DNA of 64,000 nt. Origin: Brachybacterium sp. YJGR34 (GTDB lineage Bacteria > Actinomycetota > Actinomycetes > Actinomycetales > Dermabacteraceae). Below the pieces are notes generated by a model, which did not search any database, had not been told where the DNA came from, and saw only the letters and a program-made list of their open reading frames with translations. The first letter of the stretch is position 1. Each line of letters starts with the position of its first letter. The DNA is taken from contig NZ_PNFB01000003.1 in NCBI RefSeq assembly GCF_003347015.1, positions 186,001-250,000 of the forward strand, in the 5' to 3' direction. Below, in pieces: positions 26,092 through 35,187 of this stretch. The position numbers and the translations under genes were made by a program.

Positions 26092-26729
26092 CCGCGCGAG
26101 CCCTGCGGGTGGTGGTCGTCGACGACCAGCAGCTGCTGCGCCGCGGGCTGACGATGCTGCTGTCGACCGTGGAGGATCTCGAGGTGGTCGCCGAGGCGGC
26201 CGACGGGCACGAGGCGCTCGCCGTCCTCGCGCGTCACCGGCCGGACGTTCTGCTCACCGATGCGCGGATGCCGGGCATGGACGGCCTCGACCTGCTGGCC
26301 CGCTGCGCCGAGGAGCATCCGGAACTGCCCGTCCTGCTGCTGACCACCTTCGATGACGACGCCCTGGTGCAGGGGGCGCTCGCCGCCGGCGCCGCCGGCT
26401 TCCTGCTCAAGGACACCTCGACCGACGCGCTCGCCGCGGCGATCCGAGCGGCCGCCCGCGGAGGCCTGGTCATCGATCCCCGCGTCGCGCGGGCCGCCCT
26501 CGCCCCGCCTCCCTCCGCGGACGAGGAGCCGCTGGCGGTCCTCACCCGCAGCGAGCGGCTGGTCGCGGAGCTGGTCGCCGAGGGGCGGACCAATGCGGAG
26601 ATCGCCGCCCGCCTGGTCCTCGCCGAGGGCACGGTGAAGAACCACGTCTCCGCCCTGCTGCGCAAGCTCGAGGAGAGGGACCGCACCGCGCTGGCGCTGC
26701 GCCTCCACCGCGCACTGCACGAGAGCTGA
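26088..26729 (+). CDS. NarL/LuxR-family response regulator
   Basis: 213-aa partner of the preceding kinase. Receiver domain with [13 protein letters not shown] (acidic pocket), phospho-acceptor Asp in [13 protein letters not shown] (about residue 54), LLLTTFDDD and the lysine of FLLKDT; C-terminal LuxR helix-turn-helix [20 protein letters not shown], then [23 protein letters not shown] 26088 overlaps the kinase stop codon. Targets are unknown; the neighbouring CPBP and TerC genes are candidates by position only. Confidence 0.95.
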   Translation: MTARALRVVVVDDQQLLRRGLTMLLSTVEDLEVVAEAADGHEALAVLARHRPDVLLTDARMPGMDGLDLLARCAEEHPELPVLLLTTFDDDALVQGALAAGAAGFLLKDTSTDALAAAIRAAARGGLVIDPRVARAALAPPPSADEEPLAVLTRSERLVAELVAEGRTNAEIAARLVLAEGTVKNHVSALLRKLEERDRTALALRLHRALHES

Positions 26730-26884
26730 GCACGCGCCGCGACGGCGCGGGGAGGATCGCGCTCCGCCCGGTCCCCGGGGAGCGGATCCGCGAGTACCCT
26801 TGGTCCGTTCTGCCCCGGGGCGGTCCGCGCGGAGCGGTCCGATCCGGCGCTCCGCAGGATCTCACCGACACCGAAAGAACTTCT

Positions 26885-27892
26885 ATGGGACAGCTGCACC
26901 TCGGGTTCGAGATCGTGGCACTGGTCGTGCTCGTCGCGATCCTCATCGCCGACCTGCTGCTCGTGGTCAAGCGACCCCACGTGCCCTCCCCGCGGGAGTG
27001 TGCGGCGTGGATCGGGTTCTACGTCGGGCTGGCGCTGATCTTCGCCGTCGTGCTGTTCTTCGTGGGCGGCATGGAGCCGGCCTCCGAGTTCGTCACCGGC
27101 TGGCTGCTCGAGTACTCGCTGAGCATCGACAACCTCTTCGTCTTCATCGTGATCATGGCGAAGTTCGCGGTGCCGCGGCGCTATCAGCAGGAAGTGCTGA
27201 TGGTGGGCATCATCATCGCGCTCATCGCCCGCGCGCTGTTCATCCTGGCCGGCTCCGTGATCATCGAGAACTTCGCCGCCGTGTTCTATCTCTTCGGCAT
27301 CTTCCTGCTGTGGACGGCGTGGAAGCAGATGGGCGACGAGGAGGACGGCGGCTCCGACTCCTTCATCATGCGCACGGTGCGGCGCGTGTTCCCCGTCTCC
27401 GAGGACTACGACGGCAACAAGCTGCGCACGGTCGTGAACGGGAGGACGCTGTTCACCCCGATGCTGCTGGTGTTCATCACCATCGGCCTCACCGACGTCA
27501 TGTTCGCCCTGGACTCGATCCCGGCGATCTTCGCGGTCACCCAGAGCCCGTTCCTGGTCTTCACCGCGAACCTCTTCGCGCTGATGGGCCTGCGGCAGCT
27601 GTACTTCCTCCTGGGCGGGCTCCTGGATCGCCTGGCCTACCTGCACTACGGCATCGCCGCGATCCTCGGGTTCATCGGCGTCAAGCTCCTCATCCACGCG
27701 ATCCACGAGGCCCCGCTGCACTTCATCCCGGGCTTCGAGGTCCTCGAGAGGATCCCCGAGGTGCCGATCTGGCTCTCGCTGTCGGTCATCGTGGTGGCGA
27801 TGTCGGCGGCGGTCATCGCCTCCCTCATCGCGTCCTCCCGCGCCGCGAAGGCGGCGGTCGCCGACGGCTCCGGGGCCGACTCCGAGAGCTGA
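26885..27892 (+). CDS. TerC-family membrane protein
   Basis: 335-aa integral membrane protein of the TerC/Alx family, about nine segments. Conserved acidic-residue membrane motifs: LLEYSLSIDNLFVFIVIMAK and, in the second half, DVMFALDSIPAIFAVTQSPF with FALMGLRQLYFLLGGLLD. Members are linked to manganese export or metallation of secreted proteins and to tellurium resistance. A TACCCT -10 lies at 26795-26800, leaving an 80-nt leader. I looked for a yybP-ykoY manganese riboswitch there and did not find its consensus. Confidence 0.92.
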   Translation: MGQLHLGFEIVALVVLVAILIADLLLVVKRPHVPSPRECAAWIGFYVGLALIFAVVLFFVGGMEPASEFVTGWLLEYSLSIDNLFVFIVIMAKFAVPRRYQQEVLMVGIIIALIARALFILAGSVIIENFAAVFYLFGIFLLWTAWKQMGDEEDGGSDSFIMRTVRRVFPVSEDYDGNKLRTVVNGRTLFTPMLLVFITIGLTDVMFALDSIPAIFAVTQSPFLVFTANLFALMGLRQLYFLLGGLLDRLAYLHYGIAAILGFIGVKLLIHAIHEAPLHFIPGFEVLERIPEVPIWLSLSVIVVAMSAAVIASLIASSRAAKAAVADGSGADSES

Positions 27893-27902
27893 CCGGAGGG
27901 CC

Positions 27903-28682
27903 TCAGAGCGCCGGGCTCGCGAACCCGCCGTTGGAGTGCAGCAGCTGGCCGCGGATCCAGGCACCCTGCTCGGAGACCAGGAAGCGCACCAGGTCCGCGA
28001 CCGTCCCGGTGCCGCCCAGGTGCCCGGCCGGGGTGGCCGCCGTGACCGTGTCGCGCAGCTCCGCGTCCATCCACCCGGTGTCGATGGGGCCGGGGTTGAT
28101 GACGTTGGTGCGCAGCGCACGATCGGCGAGCTCGTGGGTCCCGGCCAGCACCAGGCGGTCCAGCGCCCCCTTGGTGGCGCCGTAGGGCAGGTTGTGCACG
28201 GTGTGGTCGCTGGTCAGGGCGATCATCGCGCCCCCGGGACCGTCCTCGCCCACCGGCAGCTGCTCGGCGAAGGCGCGCAGCAGCAGCCAGGTGGCCCGCA
28301 CGTTGACCGCGTAGTGGCGGTCGAAGCTCTCCACCGTGGTGTCCAGGATCGAGGAGTCCACCGACTCGCAGTGGCAGGTCACGAGCACGCCGAGCGGGCC
28401 CAGCGCCTCCCGCGCCTGCGCGACCGCGCGCGGCGGGACCTCCGGATCGGCGAGGTCCCCGGGCAGCAGGGTCACCCGCCGACCCGTCGCGCGCAGCTCC
28501 TCGGCGAGCAGCTCGACGTCGGCCTCCTCGTGCAGCACGCGCTCGTCGTAGGGGGCGTGGAAGGAGAGGGCGAGGTCGACGCCGTCCTCGGCGAGGCCGC
28601 GGGCGATCGCGGCACCGATGCCGCGGCGGCGGCCGACGCCGGTGATCAGGGCGGTGCGGGGCAGGGCGGGGGATCGGTGCAT
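27903..28682 (-). CDS. Short-chain dehydrogenase/reductase
   Basis: 259-aa SDR with an N-terminal cofactor site (ALITGVGRRRGIGAAIARGL), the NVRATWLLLRAF helix, active-site Tyr/Lys in LPYGATKGALDRL, and C-terminal NPGPIDTGWM and GAWIRGQLLHSNGGF. The active-site Ser position reads ALTSDHTV. It resembles 3-oxoacyl-ACP reductase/FabG-like enzymes with unknown substrates. Leaderless -10 (TACCGT) 7 nt before ATG 28682. Confidence 0.9.
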   Translation of the reverse strand: MHRSPALPRTALITGVGRRRGIGAAIARGLAEDGVDLALSFHAPYDERVLHEEADVELLAEELRATGRRVTLLPGDLADPEVPPRAVAQAREALGPLGVLVTCHCESVDSSILDTTVESFDRHYAVNVRATWLLLRAFAEQLPVGEDGPGGAMIALTSDHTVHNLPYGATKGALDRLVLAGTHELADRALRTNVINPGPIDTGWMDAELRDTVTAATPAGHLGGTGTVADLVRFLVSEQGAWIRGQLLHSNGGFASPAL

Positions 28683-28689
28683 GGGGCCG

Positions 28690-28695
28690 ACGGTA
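28690..28695 (-). promoter_or_regulatory. Leaderless -10 of the SDR gene
   Basis: TACCGT on the minus strand, 7 nt before the start codon at 28682. Confidence 0.55.
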
Positions 28696-28778
28696 GGGCC
28701 GGGTGGCCGCCGGCGGCCAGCGCTTTTCCGCAGGCCCGCCTCGGGGGTGCCTTCTCCGACCTCGCTGGGCCGGCAGGC

Positions 28779-29372
28779 TCAGCGGCCGGGTCGGCCCCCG
28801 CCCAGCACCTCGGCGCTGGTGCGCAGCTCCACCTGGGGTGCGAACAGGCTCATGGTGTGCAGCGCGGCCGCACCGTTCTGCGGGGTGGAGGCGGCGACGG
28901 CATCGGTGACCACGGTGACGCGGGCGCCGGCGTCGGCCGCGGCGAGGACGGTGGCGATCACGCAGCAGTCGGTCGACACACCCGTGACCAGCAGGTGCGG
29001 CCGGTGCTCCTGACCCGAGCCGGGACCTGCCCCGATCCGCGCCGCGAGCTGCGGACCCCACTTGCCGAAGGTCGGCTCGTCGAGCGGCTGCTGGGCGGAG
29101 AGGCCCCGCGCCTGATCGACCAGCGCGTACAGCGGGTCCTCGGCGGGGACGTCGGCGAAGGGCCAGGCGGCGAAGTAGTCGCCCCAGGAGCTCGAACGAT
29201 CCGCCGTGGGCAGCCAGCGCGTGACCACGGTGCGCTCGGGACCCACCTGCGCGGCGAGCACCCGGATGCGCTCCATCGCGGCGGGGAAGGTGGGGGCGGC
29301 CCACTCCGACGAGGGATCGGCGAAGATCCGCTGCGGGTCGATGACCAGCAGCCACGGGGCCGCGCCGCTCAT
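28779..29372 (-). CDS. Cysteine hydrolase (isochorismatase family)
   Basis: 197-aa hydrolase of the isochorismatase-like superfamily (nicotinamidases, N-carbamoylsarcosine amidase, ureidoacrylate amidase). Catalytic triad candidates: Asp in LLVIDPQRIF (residues about 9-13), Lys in EPTFGKWGPQ, and Cys in VTGVSTDCCVIATVLAA (the TDCCV nucleophile region). ATG 29372 overlaps the stop of the upstream NCS1 permease (ATGA on the minus strand), so the permease most likely imports its substrate or a precursor. Which amide is hydrolysed cannot be told. Confidence 0.9.
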   Translation of the reverse strand: MSGAAPWLLVIDPQRIFADPSSEWAAPTFPAAMERIRVLAAQVGPERTVVTRWLPTADRSSSWGDYFAAWPFADVPAEDPLYALVDQARGLSAQQPLDEPTFGKWGPQLAARIGAGPGSGQEHRPHLLVTGVSTDCCVIATVLAAADAGARVTVVTDAVAASTPQNGAAALHTMSLFAPQVELRTSAEVLGGGRPGR

Positions 29373-30874
29373 GCGCCCTGCTCCTGCGCCCGGATCCGCC
29401 CGCGCCGCGCGAACCAGGTCACCGCGAAGCTGAACACCAGCGCGAACAGCACGCCGACGTTCGCGTACGCCCAGTTCCCCTCCCAGTAGGAGCCGGCCGG
29501 GTCCTCGACGAAGGTCCCCAGGCCCAGCGGCTCGAGGAGGTAGCCCTGCCAGTTGTTCCACGGAGCGGCCTCGGCGAAGGAGTTGACCACCAGGCCCCAG
29601 CCGATCACCGAGGCGACCACGAGGGTGATCAGCGAGACGGCGTCGAACGCGCCGTAGCGGCCGGCGGGGTCGAACAGCGCGTCCTCGTCGTAGTCGGCGC
29701 GCCGACGCAGGATGTCCGCGATGAGGATCCCGGCCCAGGCCGCGATCGGCACGCCCAGGGTGATGAGGAAGCTCTGGAACGGTCCGATGAAGCTGGTCGC
29801 GAAGAACGCCACCCAGATGGTGCCGGCGGTGAGGATCACGCCGTCCACCGCCGCGGCCGCCGGGCGGGGGATGCGGATCCCCAGGCTGATCAGCGTCAGG
29901 CCGGAGGAGTAGATGCCCAGCACCGCACCGGAGACCAGGGTCAGCACGGCCACGATCCAGAAGGGGATCAGCGCCCACAGCGGCAGGATCGAGACCAGCG
30001 CGCCCACCGGGTCGCCCTCGATCGCGGCGCTCAGCTCCGGATCGGAGCCGGCCAGGAGCAGGCCGAAGATCACCAGCATCACCGGCGCGGCCGCGCCGCC
30101 CACGGTGTTCCACAGCACGATCGAGGCGTCGGAGGCCGAGCGCTTCTGGTAGCGCGACCAGTCCGCGGCGATGTTGATCCAGCCCAGCCCGAAGCCCGTC
30201 ATCACCATCACCAGCGCCCCGACCATCGCCTGCGGCGGCCCGTTGGGCATCGCGGCGACCGCCGAGATGTCGATGTGGGGGATCGTGAGGATCATGAAGA
30301 GGATCGTCATCGCACCGGTCGCCCAGGTCAGCACCGACTGGAGCTTCATGATCGTGTGATAGCCCAGCACGCTGGCGGTGACGATGAGCGCGGCGATGAG
30401 GAGCGCGGCGATCACGGTCACGGCCTGACCGCGGGCCAGGCCCAGCACGTCGAACACGGTCGCGGTGGCGAGCACCGCGGAGATCGCCAGCGAGGTCTCC
30501 CAGCCGATCGAGGTCAGCCAGGAGATGATCCCGGGCACCTTCTGCCCGTGCACACCGAAGGCCGCACGGGAGAGCACCATCGTGGGCGCGCTGCCGCGCT
30601 TGCCGGCGATCGCGATCAGCCCGCACAGCGCGAAGCTGATGACGATGCCGATCAGCGCCACGATCGTGGCCTGGACGAAGCTGATCCCGAAGCCCAGCAG
30701 GTAGGAGCCGTAGCTCATGCCGAACACGGAGACGTTCGCGGCGAACCACGGCCAGATCAGGTCCCGGGGCTTCGCGGTGCGCTCGGACTCGGCGATGATC
30801 TCGATGCCGGTGGTCTCGATGATGCCCGCGCCGCCGCGGGCGGCGAGGGCGGGGCCGTTCTCGGTGCTGGTCAT
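29369..30874 (-). CDS. NCS1-family purine/cytosine-type permease
   Basis: 501-aa transporter of the nucleobase:cation symporter-1 family, about twelve hydrophobic segments. Family stretches: WPWFAANVSVFGMSYGSYLL, GKRGSAPTMVLSRAAFGVHG and FGLGWINIAADWSRYQ. The open frame extends further upstream, but ATG 30874 (MTSTENGPALAARGGAG) follows a GGAGCAGAC ribosome-binding site. Coupled by ATGA to a cysteine hydrolase gene. Related permeases carry cytosine, hydantoins, allantoin or creatinine; the hydrolase partner would suit a cyclic or N-carbamoyl amide. Confidence 0.92.
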   Translation of the reverse strand: MTSTENGPALAARGGAGIIETTGIEIIAESERTAKPRDLIWPWFAANVSVFGMSYGSYLLGFGISFVQATIVALIGIVISFALCGLIAIAGKRGSAPTMVLSRAAFGVHGQKVPGIISWLTSIGWETSLAISAVLATATVFDVLGLARGQAVTVIAALLIAALIVTASVLGYHTIMKLQSVLTWATGAMTILFMILTIPHIDISAVAAMPNGPPQAMVGALVMVMTGFGLGWINIAADWSRYQKRSASDASIVLWNTVGGAAAPVMLVIFGLLLAGSDPELSAAIEGDPVGALVSILPLWALIPFWIVAVLTLVSGAVLGIYSSGLTLISLGIRIPRPAAAAVDGVILTAGTIWVAFFATSFIGPFQSFLITLGVPIAAWAGILIADILRRRADYDEDALFDPAGRYGAFDAVSLITLVVASVIGWGLVVNSFAEAAPWNNWQGYLLEPLGLGTFVEDPAGSYWEGNWAYANVGVLFALVFSFAVTWFARRGRIRAQEQGA

Positions 30875-31029
30875 GTCTGCTCCGCGGGGAGGAGGGGCCG
30901 CGGGGGCGGCCGGGAGGGGATGACCTGTGCAGTCTCCCACGCCCCACGCGCAGGCGGCGGGGGAGGGGTGCGGCGGCGGGAATACCCTGTCCTCGCGCAC
31001 CCCCGCGCGCCGTCCCCGGAAGGATCACC

Positions 31030-32091
31030 GTGCCCGCACCCCCGAACCGCCTCCGGGCCGCGGTGCGGCGCCTGGTCAGCCTGGGTCCGGGCCGTGTGGA
31101 CCACATCCCCGCGCTCCGGATCGCCGCGGGCGTCGCGGTCCCGCTGAGCATCCTGCTGCTCACCGATCACATCGGCTGGGCGATGTACGCGGGCTTCGGG
31201 GCGTTCACCGGCATCTACTCCCGCTACGAGCCGACGGCGCTGCGCTTCCGCCGCCAGTCGCTGGTCGCGGTCCTGCTCACCGCCTGCGTGACCCTGGGCG
31301 CGGCGCTCTCGCAGCTGGCCCAGGTGCTGCCACAGGCGGCGGGGTCCTGGATCATCCTGCTGGTCTCGGCGCTGGTCGCGGGTGCCGCGGCGACCCTGGT
31401 CATGGTCCGCGGCCTGAAGCCCGGCGGGGCGATCTTCCCGCTGTTCGCCGTCGCCGCGGTGGCCTCGGCGCCGCCGGCGGCGCCGGTGTGGGTGGCCTTC
31501 GCGGTCGCGGCCGGCTCGGCGGGTCTCTGCGTGCTGCTGGGGCTGGCGGGACACTGGCTCGGGGAGCGGCATCCCGGCGCCGACGTCACCCCCGCGGCGG
31601 AGAGCTGGAGCCGGGCGGAGCGCGCCGCGGAGTTCGCGCGCTTCGCGCTCGTGGCCGCTGCTGCGGGCGCCGTGGGCCACGTCTCCGGGCTGCCGTTCCC
31701 CTACTGGGCGCAGATCGCCGCGATCGCCCTGCTCACCCCGCCCGGCCGCAGCCTCCAGGTGGAGCGGGGGATCCATCGCGTGGTCGGCACGGTGCTGGGC
31801 ATCGTCACCACCGCCTTCCTGCTGTCCTTCCCCGCCGAGCTGTGGCAGCTGGTGGTCTGGGTGGTGGTCCTGCAGTTCCTCGCCGAGCTGTTCGTGCTGC
31901 GCAACTACGCCTTCGCCCTGCTGTTCATCACTCCGCTGGCGCTGCTCATGGTCCAGCTCGCGCATCCGCAGCCGGTGACCCCGCTGCTGCAGGCGCGCGT
32001 GCTCGAGACGGTGATCGGCGCGTCCGTGGGCATCGCGGGCGTGCTCCTGGCCGCCCTGTGGGATCGGCGCCGCGCCCGCACGGTCGCCTGA
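31030..32091 (+). CDS. FUSC-family membrane protein
   Basis: 353-aa membrane protein with two sets of hydrophobic helices. N-terminal part: LRIAAGVAVPLSILLLTDH, then GWAMYAGFGAFTGIYSRYEP. C-terminal part: PYWAQIAAIALLTPPGRSLQ, GIHRVVGTVLGIVTTAFLL and NYAFALLFITPLALLMVQLA. The layout matches the fusaric-acid-resistance/aromatic-acid-exporter (FUSC) domain. GTG 31030 follows GGAAGGATCACC, and a TACCCT -10 lies at 30983-30988. It is divergent from the NCS1 permease. The exported compound is unknown. Confidence 0.85.
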   Translation: MPAPPNRLRAAVRRLVSLGPGRVDHIPALRIAAGVAVPLSILLLTDHIGWAMYAGFGAFTGIYSRYEPTALRFRRQSLVAVLLTACVTLGAALSQLAQVLPQAAGSWIILLVSALVAGAAATLVMVRGLKPGGAIFPLFAVAAVASAPPAAPVWVAFAVAAGSAGLCVLLGLAGHWLGERHPGADVTPAAESWSRAERAAEFARFALVAAAAGAVGHVSGLPFPYWAQIAAIALLTPPGRSLQVERGIHRVVGTVLGIVTTAFLLSFPAELWQLVVWVVVLQFLAELFVLRNYAFALLFITPLALLMVQLAHPQPVTPLLQARVLETVIGASVGIAGVLLAALWDRRRARTVA

Positions 32092-32125
32092 TGGGCGGGG
32101 GAGGCGCACGCGGCGGGGCCGGACG

Positions 32126-32131
32126 TAGCGT
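32126..32131 (+). promoter_or_regulatory. Leaderless -10 of the methyltransferase gene
   Basis: TAGCGT, 6 nt before ATG 32138. Confidence 0.6.
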
Positions 32132-32137
32132 CGGCCC

Positions 32138-32953
32138 ATGAGCGAGACCGCCGCGACCCCCGCGTACACCCCCGGCTACGGCGCGGCCGTGCTGGACAGC
32201 CACCGTCTGCGCACCGCGCAGAACTCCGCGGCGCACCTGCTGGAGCACCTGCGCCCCGGCCAGCGCCTGCTCGACGTGGGCAGCGGGGCCGGGACGATCA
32301 CCGCGGACCTCGCCCGGATCGTCGGCCCCGCGCAGGTCACCGCGCTCGAGGTGAGCGAGGAGGCCGCGGCGATCACCCGCGCGGAGCTCGACCGGCAGGG
32401 TCTGGCGGAGGTGGAGGTGCTCGTGGGCGACGCCCAGGCGCTGGACCTCGAGGCGGACACGGTGGACGTGGTCCACGCCCACCAGGTCCTCCAGCACCTG
32501 CCGGACCCCGTGCGGGCCCTCGCCGAGTTCCGGCGCGTCGCGCGGCCCGGCGGGATCGTCGCCGTGCGGGACAGCGACTACGAGGGCTTCCGCTGGTGGC
32601 CCGAGGCTGCGGGCATCGCCCAGTGGCGGGAGCTCTACCTGCGCGCCGCCCGCGCCAACGGCGGCACCCCCGACGCGGGGCGCCGGCTGCTGGCCTGGGC
32701 GCGAGCGGCCGGCTTCGCCGAGGTCACCGCGAGCTCCTCGACCTGGACCTACGCCACCGAGGCCTCCCGCGCCGCCTGGGCGGCGACCTGCGGGGGCCGC
32801 CTGACGGCCGGACCGCTGGCCGCGCAGCTCGAGCGGGAGGGCTGGGCGGACGCCGCCGCGCGGGAGGAGATCGCCGCGGACTACCGGCGCTGGGCGGCCG
32901 ATCCCGACGCCTGGTTCGCGCTGCTGCACGGGGAGATCATCGCGCGGGCCTGA
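32138..32953 (+). CDS. SAM-dependent methyltransferase (UbiE-like class I)
   Basis: 271-aa methyltransferase. The SAM-binding glycine motif LLDVGSGAGTITADLARIVG (motif I), VTALEVSEEAAAI (post I), VDVVHAHQVLQHLPDPVRAL (motif II) and RVARPGGIVAVRDSDYEGF (motif III) are in order. The C-terminal 100 residues determine an unknown substrate. Leaderless start. It is followed by a small membrane-protein gene with its own ribosome-binding site. Confidence 0.9.
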   Translation: MSETAATPAYTPGYGAAVLDSHRLRTAQNSAAHLLEHLRPGQRLLDVGSGAGTITADLARIVGPAQVTALEVSEEAAAITRAELDRQGLAEVEVLVGDAQALDLEADTVDVVHAHQVLQHLPDPVRALAEFRRVARPGGIVAVRDSDYEGFRWWPEAAGIAQWRELYLRAARANGGTPDAGRRLLAWARAAGFAEVTASSSTWTYATEASRAAWAATCGGRLTAGPLAAQLEREGWADAAAREEIAADYRRWAADPDAWFALLHGEIIARA

Positions 32954-33032
32954 CGCCGCGGGGCGATGGTGGACAGCACCCGTCCCGTCCCATATGGTTG
33001 AAACCGAAACGATCTCGATCCCAGGAGTTCCC

Positions 33033-33470
33033 ATGAGCCTCAGCACCACGATCCTCCGCGCCGTCCCCGGCGCCTTCATCCTCAACTCCGGCATCGGCAA
33101 GCTCGGCCTGCCCGCCGAGGCCGCCGAGGGCCTGCAGGCCATGGCCGCCCGGGGCGTGCCGCCGCTGGAGAACCTCACCCCCGAGCAGTTCGCGAAGTTC
33201 CTCAGCTACGGCGAGATCGCCGTCGGCGCCGCCCTCCTGCTGCCCATGGTGCCCACCCGCCTCGCGGGCCTCGCGCTGGCCGGCTTCTCCGGCTCGATGG
33301 TGGCCATGTACCTCCGCACCCCGGAGATGACCGAGGCGGACGGCATCCGTCCCAGCCAGGAGGGCACCGCGGTCGCCAAGGACAGCTGGATGCTGGCGAT
33401 CGCCGCCGCCCTGCTGCTCGAGGGCGGCCGGACGGGTGCGAAGGCGGCCAAGCGCGCGCAGGCCGCCTGA
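33033..33470 (+). CDS. Small DoxX-like membrane protein
   Basis: 145-aa protein with about four hydrophobic stretches (ILRAVPGAFILNSGIGKLGL, LSYGEIAVGAALLLPMVP, TRLAGLALAGFSGSMVAMYL and SWMLAIAAALLLEGG). The layout resembles DoxX-type membrane proteins, but I cannot place it firmly. ATG 33033 follows CAGGAGTTCCC. An in-frame ATG at 32994 exists but overlaps a TATGGT -10-like sequence. Convergent with the ECF sigma factor gene, with a 3-bp gap. Confidence 0.65.
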   Translation: MSLSTTILRAVPGAFILNSGIGKLGLPAEAAEGLQAMAARGVPPLENLTPEQFAKFLSYGEIAVGAALLLPMVPTRLAGLALAGFSGSMVAMYLRTPEMTEADGIRPSQEGTAVAKDSWMLAIAAALLLEGGRTGAKAAKRAQAA

Positions 33471-33473
33471 TCC

Positions 33474-34778
33474 TCAGCGGTCCCCGTCGGGAGCGCCGCC
33501 GTCCTCGCGGGCCCGGGCCAGCCGCCGCTGGATGAAGCGGCGCTCGCCGGTGCCCTCGGCCAGGGCGAGCGCCCGCTCCCAGTCCGCGACGGCCGCCTCC
33601 CGCTGGCCCACCTCCTCACGGACCAGGGCGAGGGCCACGTGGAAGGGGTGGTGCCGGGCGAGCTCCGGCTCCTCGGCGAGCTCCTCGAGCAGGTCCAGCG
33701 CGTCCCGCGGCTCCCGCGCCCGCCCCACCGCGATCGCCCGGTTCATCCGCACCACCGGATCCTCGCCGTGCATCAGCAGCATCGAGTACAGCGCGACGAT
33801 CTGCTCCCAGTCGGTGGTCGCGAAGCGGGCGGCCTCGCCGTGCAGGGCCGCGATCGCGGCCTGGATCGTGAAGCGGCCGGCGTCCTCGCGCCCCGCGGCC
33901 TCCTCCGCGAGGGCGAGACCCTCGGCGACCTGCTCGTGGTCCCAGAGCGAGCGGTCCTGGTCCTCGAGCGGGACGGGCACGCCGTCCGCGTCGAGGCGGG
34001 CCGGGGTGCGGGCGTCGGTGAGCAGCAGCAGGGCCAGCAGTCCCGCGGGCTCCGCGGCACCGGGGGAGAGGTGGTGCATGATCCGCGCCAGCCGGATCGC
34101 CTCCGCGGTCAGCTCGCGCCGGATCGGCGCGTCCCCGCCGGTCGCCGAGTACCCCTCGGTGAAGACCAGCGAGATGGCGGTGAGGACCAGCGGCACTCGC
34201 CGGTCCCGCTCCTCGGGGTCCGCCGGGACGGTCAGCGGGATGTGCTGGGTGCGGATGCGCTTCTTGGCGCGCGTGATCCGCGCCTGCAGGGTGGGCACCG
34301 GGATCAGCAGCGCCTGGGCGACCTCGGCGGTGCTCAGCGGGCCGACGAACCGCAGCATCAGCGCGATCCGATCTGCCGGGGCGATCGCCGGATGGCAGCA
34401 GCCCATGAGCATGGCGAGGCGCTCGTCGGGCAGGTCCCCGGCGGCGAGGGCGCGCTCGTCCGCCGGCGGGCCGACGGGCTCGCCCTGCTGGAGGTGCAGC
34501 TCGGCGAGGCGCCGCGCGGCGACCTGGTCGTGGCGCACCCGGTCCAGGGCGACGTTCTTCGCGGCCGTGGTCAGCCAGGCCAGCGGTCTCTCGGGGACGC
34601 CCTGGGCGGGCCAGGTGCGCAGGGCCGCGGCCATCGCCTCCTGGGCGGCGTCCTCGGCGAGGTCGAGGTCGCCGAGGCGGCGCACGAGGGTCGCCAGCAG
34701 ACGGCTGTGCTCCTCCCGGTGGATCCGGGCCAGCACGTCGTCGGCCGAGGGCGCCTCGTGCGCCGCGTCGGAGGACAT
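33474..34778 (-). CDS. ECF sigma factor, ECF42 type with TPR-like extension
   Basis: 434 aa, far longer than a minimal ECF sigma factor. Region 2: HSRLLATLVRRLGDLDLAED, then AAQEAMAAALRTWPAQGVPE. Region 4: LMLRFVGPLSTAEVAQALLI, then PVPTLQARITRAKKRIRTQH. The remaining 250 residues are a helical extension (DUF6596 and TPR-like) ending RRFIQRRLARARED. This architecture and the adjacent YCII/DGPF gene define group ECF42, in which no anti-sigma factor is present and the extension controls activity. ATG 34778 lies 5 bp after the DGPF gene, so the pair forms an operon from the ECF-type promoter at 35188-35214. Confidence 0.92.
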   Translation of the reverse strand: MSSDAAHEAPSADDVLARIHREEHSRLLATLVRRLGDLDLAEDAAQEAMAAALRTWPAQGVPERPLAWLTTAAKNVALDRVRHDQVAARRLAELHLQQGEPVGPPADERALAAGDLPDERLAMLMGCCHPAIAPADRIALMLRFVGPLSTAEVAQALLIPVPTLQARITRAKKRIRTQHIPLTVPADPEERDRRVPLVLTAISLVFTEGYSATGGDAPIRRELTAEAIRLARIMHHLSPGAAEPAGLLALLLLTDARTPARLDADGVPVPLEDQDRSLWDHEQVAEGLALAEEAAGREDAGRFTIQAAIAALHGEAARFATTDWEQIVALYSMLLMHGEDPVVRMNRAIAVGRAREPRDALDLLEELAEEPELARHHPFHVALALVREEVGQREAAVADWERALALAEGTGERRFIQRRLARAREDGGAPDGDR

Positions 34779-34783
34779 GGTGC

Positions 34784-35134
34784 TCAGAACTCGAGCATCG
34801 CGCGGATCTCGACGCGGCCGCCGATCGCGCCCGGGCACTTCGAGGCCCAGGCCAGCGCCTCGTCGAAGCTCTCGACGTCGAGCACGATGGTGCCGCCCAC
34901 GAACTCCCGGCTCTCGGCGTAGGGTCCGGCGGTGACCACCGGCTCCGCCGTGGCCGAGGCCTTGCTCACGCTCGTGCCGTCCTCGGGGTCGGAGAGGCCG
35001 AAGCCTCCGGCCAGCACGCCGGCCTTCTCGAGCTCCGCGTCGAAGGCCATGAACTCCTCGACGCCCGGACCCTCCTCGCTCTCGCCGCAGCGATCGTCGG
35101 CCATGTTCCCCATCAGCAGCAGTACGTACTTCAT
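34784..35134 (-). CDS. DGPF/YCII-domain protein, ECF42 partner
   Basis: 116-aa YCII-related protein: MKYVLLLMGNMADDRCGESE, EFMAFDAELEKAGVLAGGFG, and VTAGPYAESREFVGGTIVLD, where other members read DGPF(A/T)ExKE; here the motif is AGPYAESRE. Such proteins are the usual targets and genomic neighbours of ECF42 sigma factors; their biochemical role is unknown. A strong GGAGGAG precedes ATG 35134, and a TGTCGA-N17-CGTC promoter lies upstream. Confidence 0.93.
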   Translation of the reverse strand: MKYVLLLMGNMADDRCGESEEGPGVEEFMAFDAELEKAGVLAGGFGLSDPEDGTSVSKASATAEPVVTAGPYAESREFVGGTIVLDVESFDEALAWASKCPGAIGGRVEIRAMLEF

Positions 35135-35187
35135 CGTGGCTCCTCCATCGGTGCGGTGACCGAGCCGAGCGGCCCGGACACCATCAT

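Noticed and set aside
26730-26884. Possible yybP-ykoY manganese riboswitch before the TerC gene
   Set aside because: TerC genes often have one, but I could not find the paired conserved loops in this leader.
32994-33032. Earlier start for the DoxX-like protein at ATG 32994
   Set aside because: The ATG overlaps a TATGGT -10-like sequence and lacks a ribosome-binding site, while ATG 33033 follows CAGGAG.
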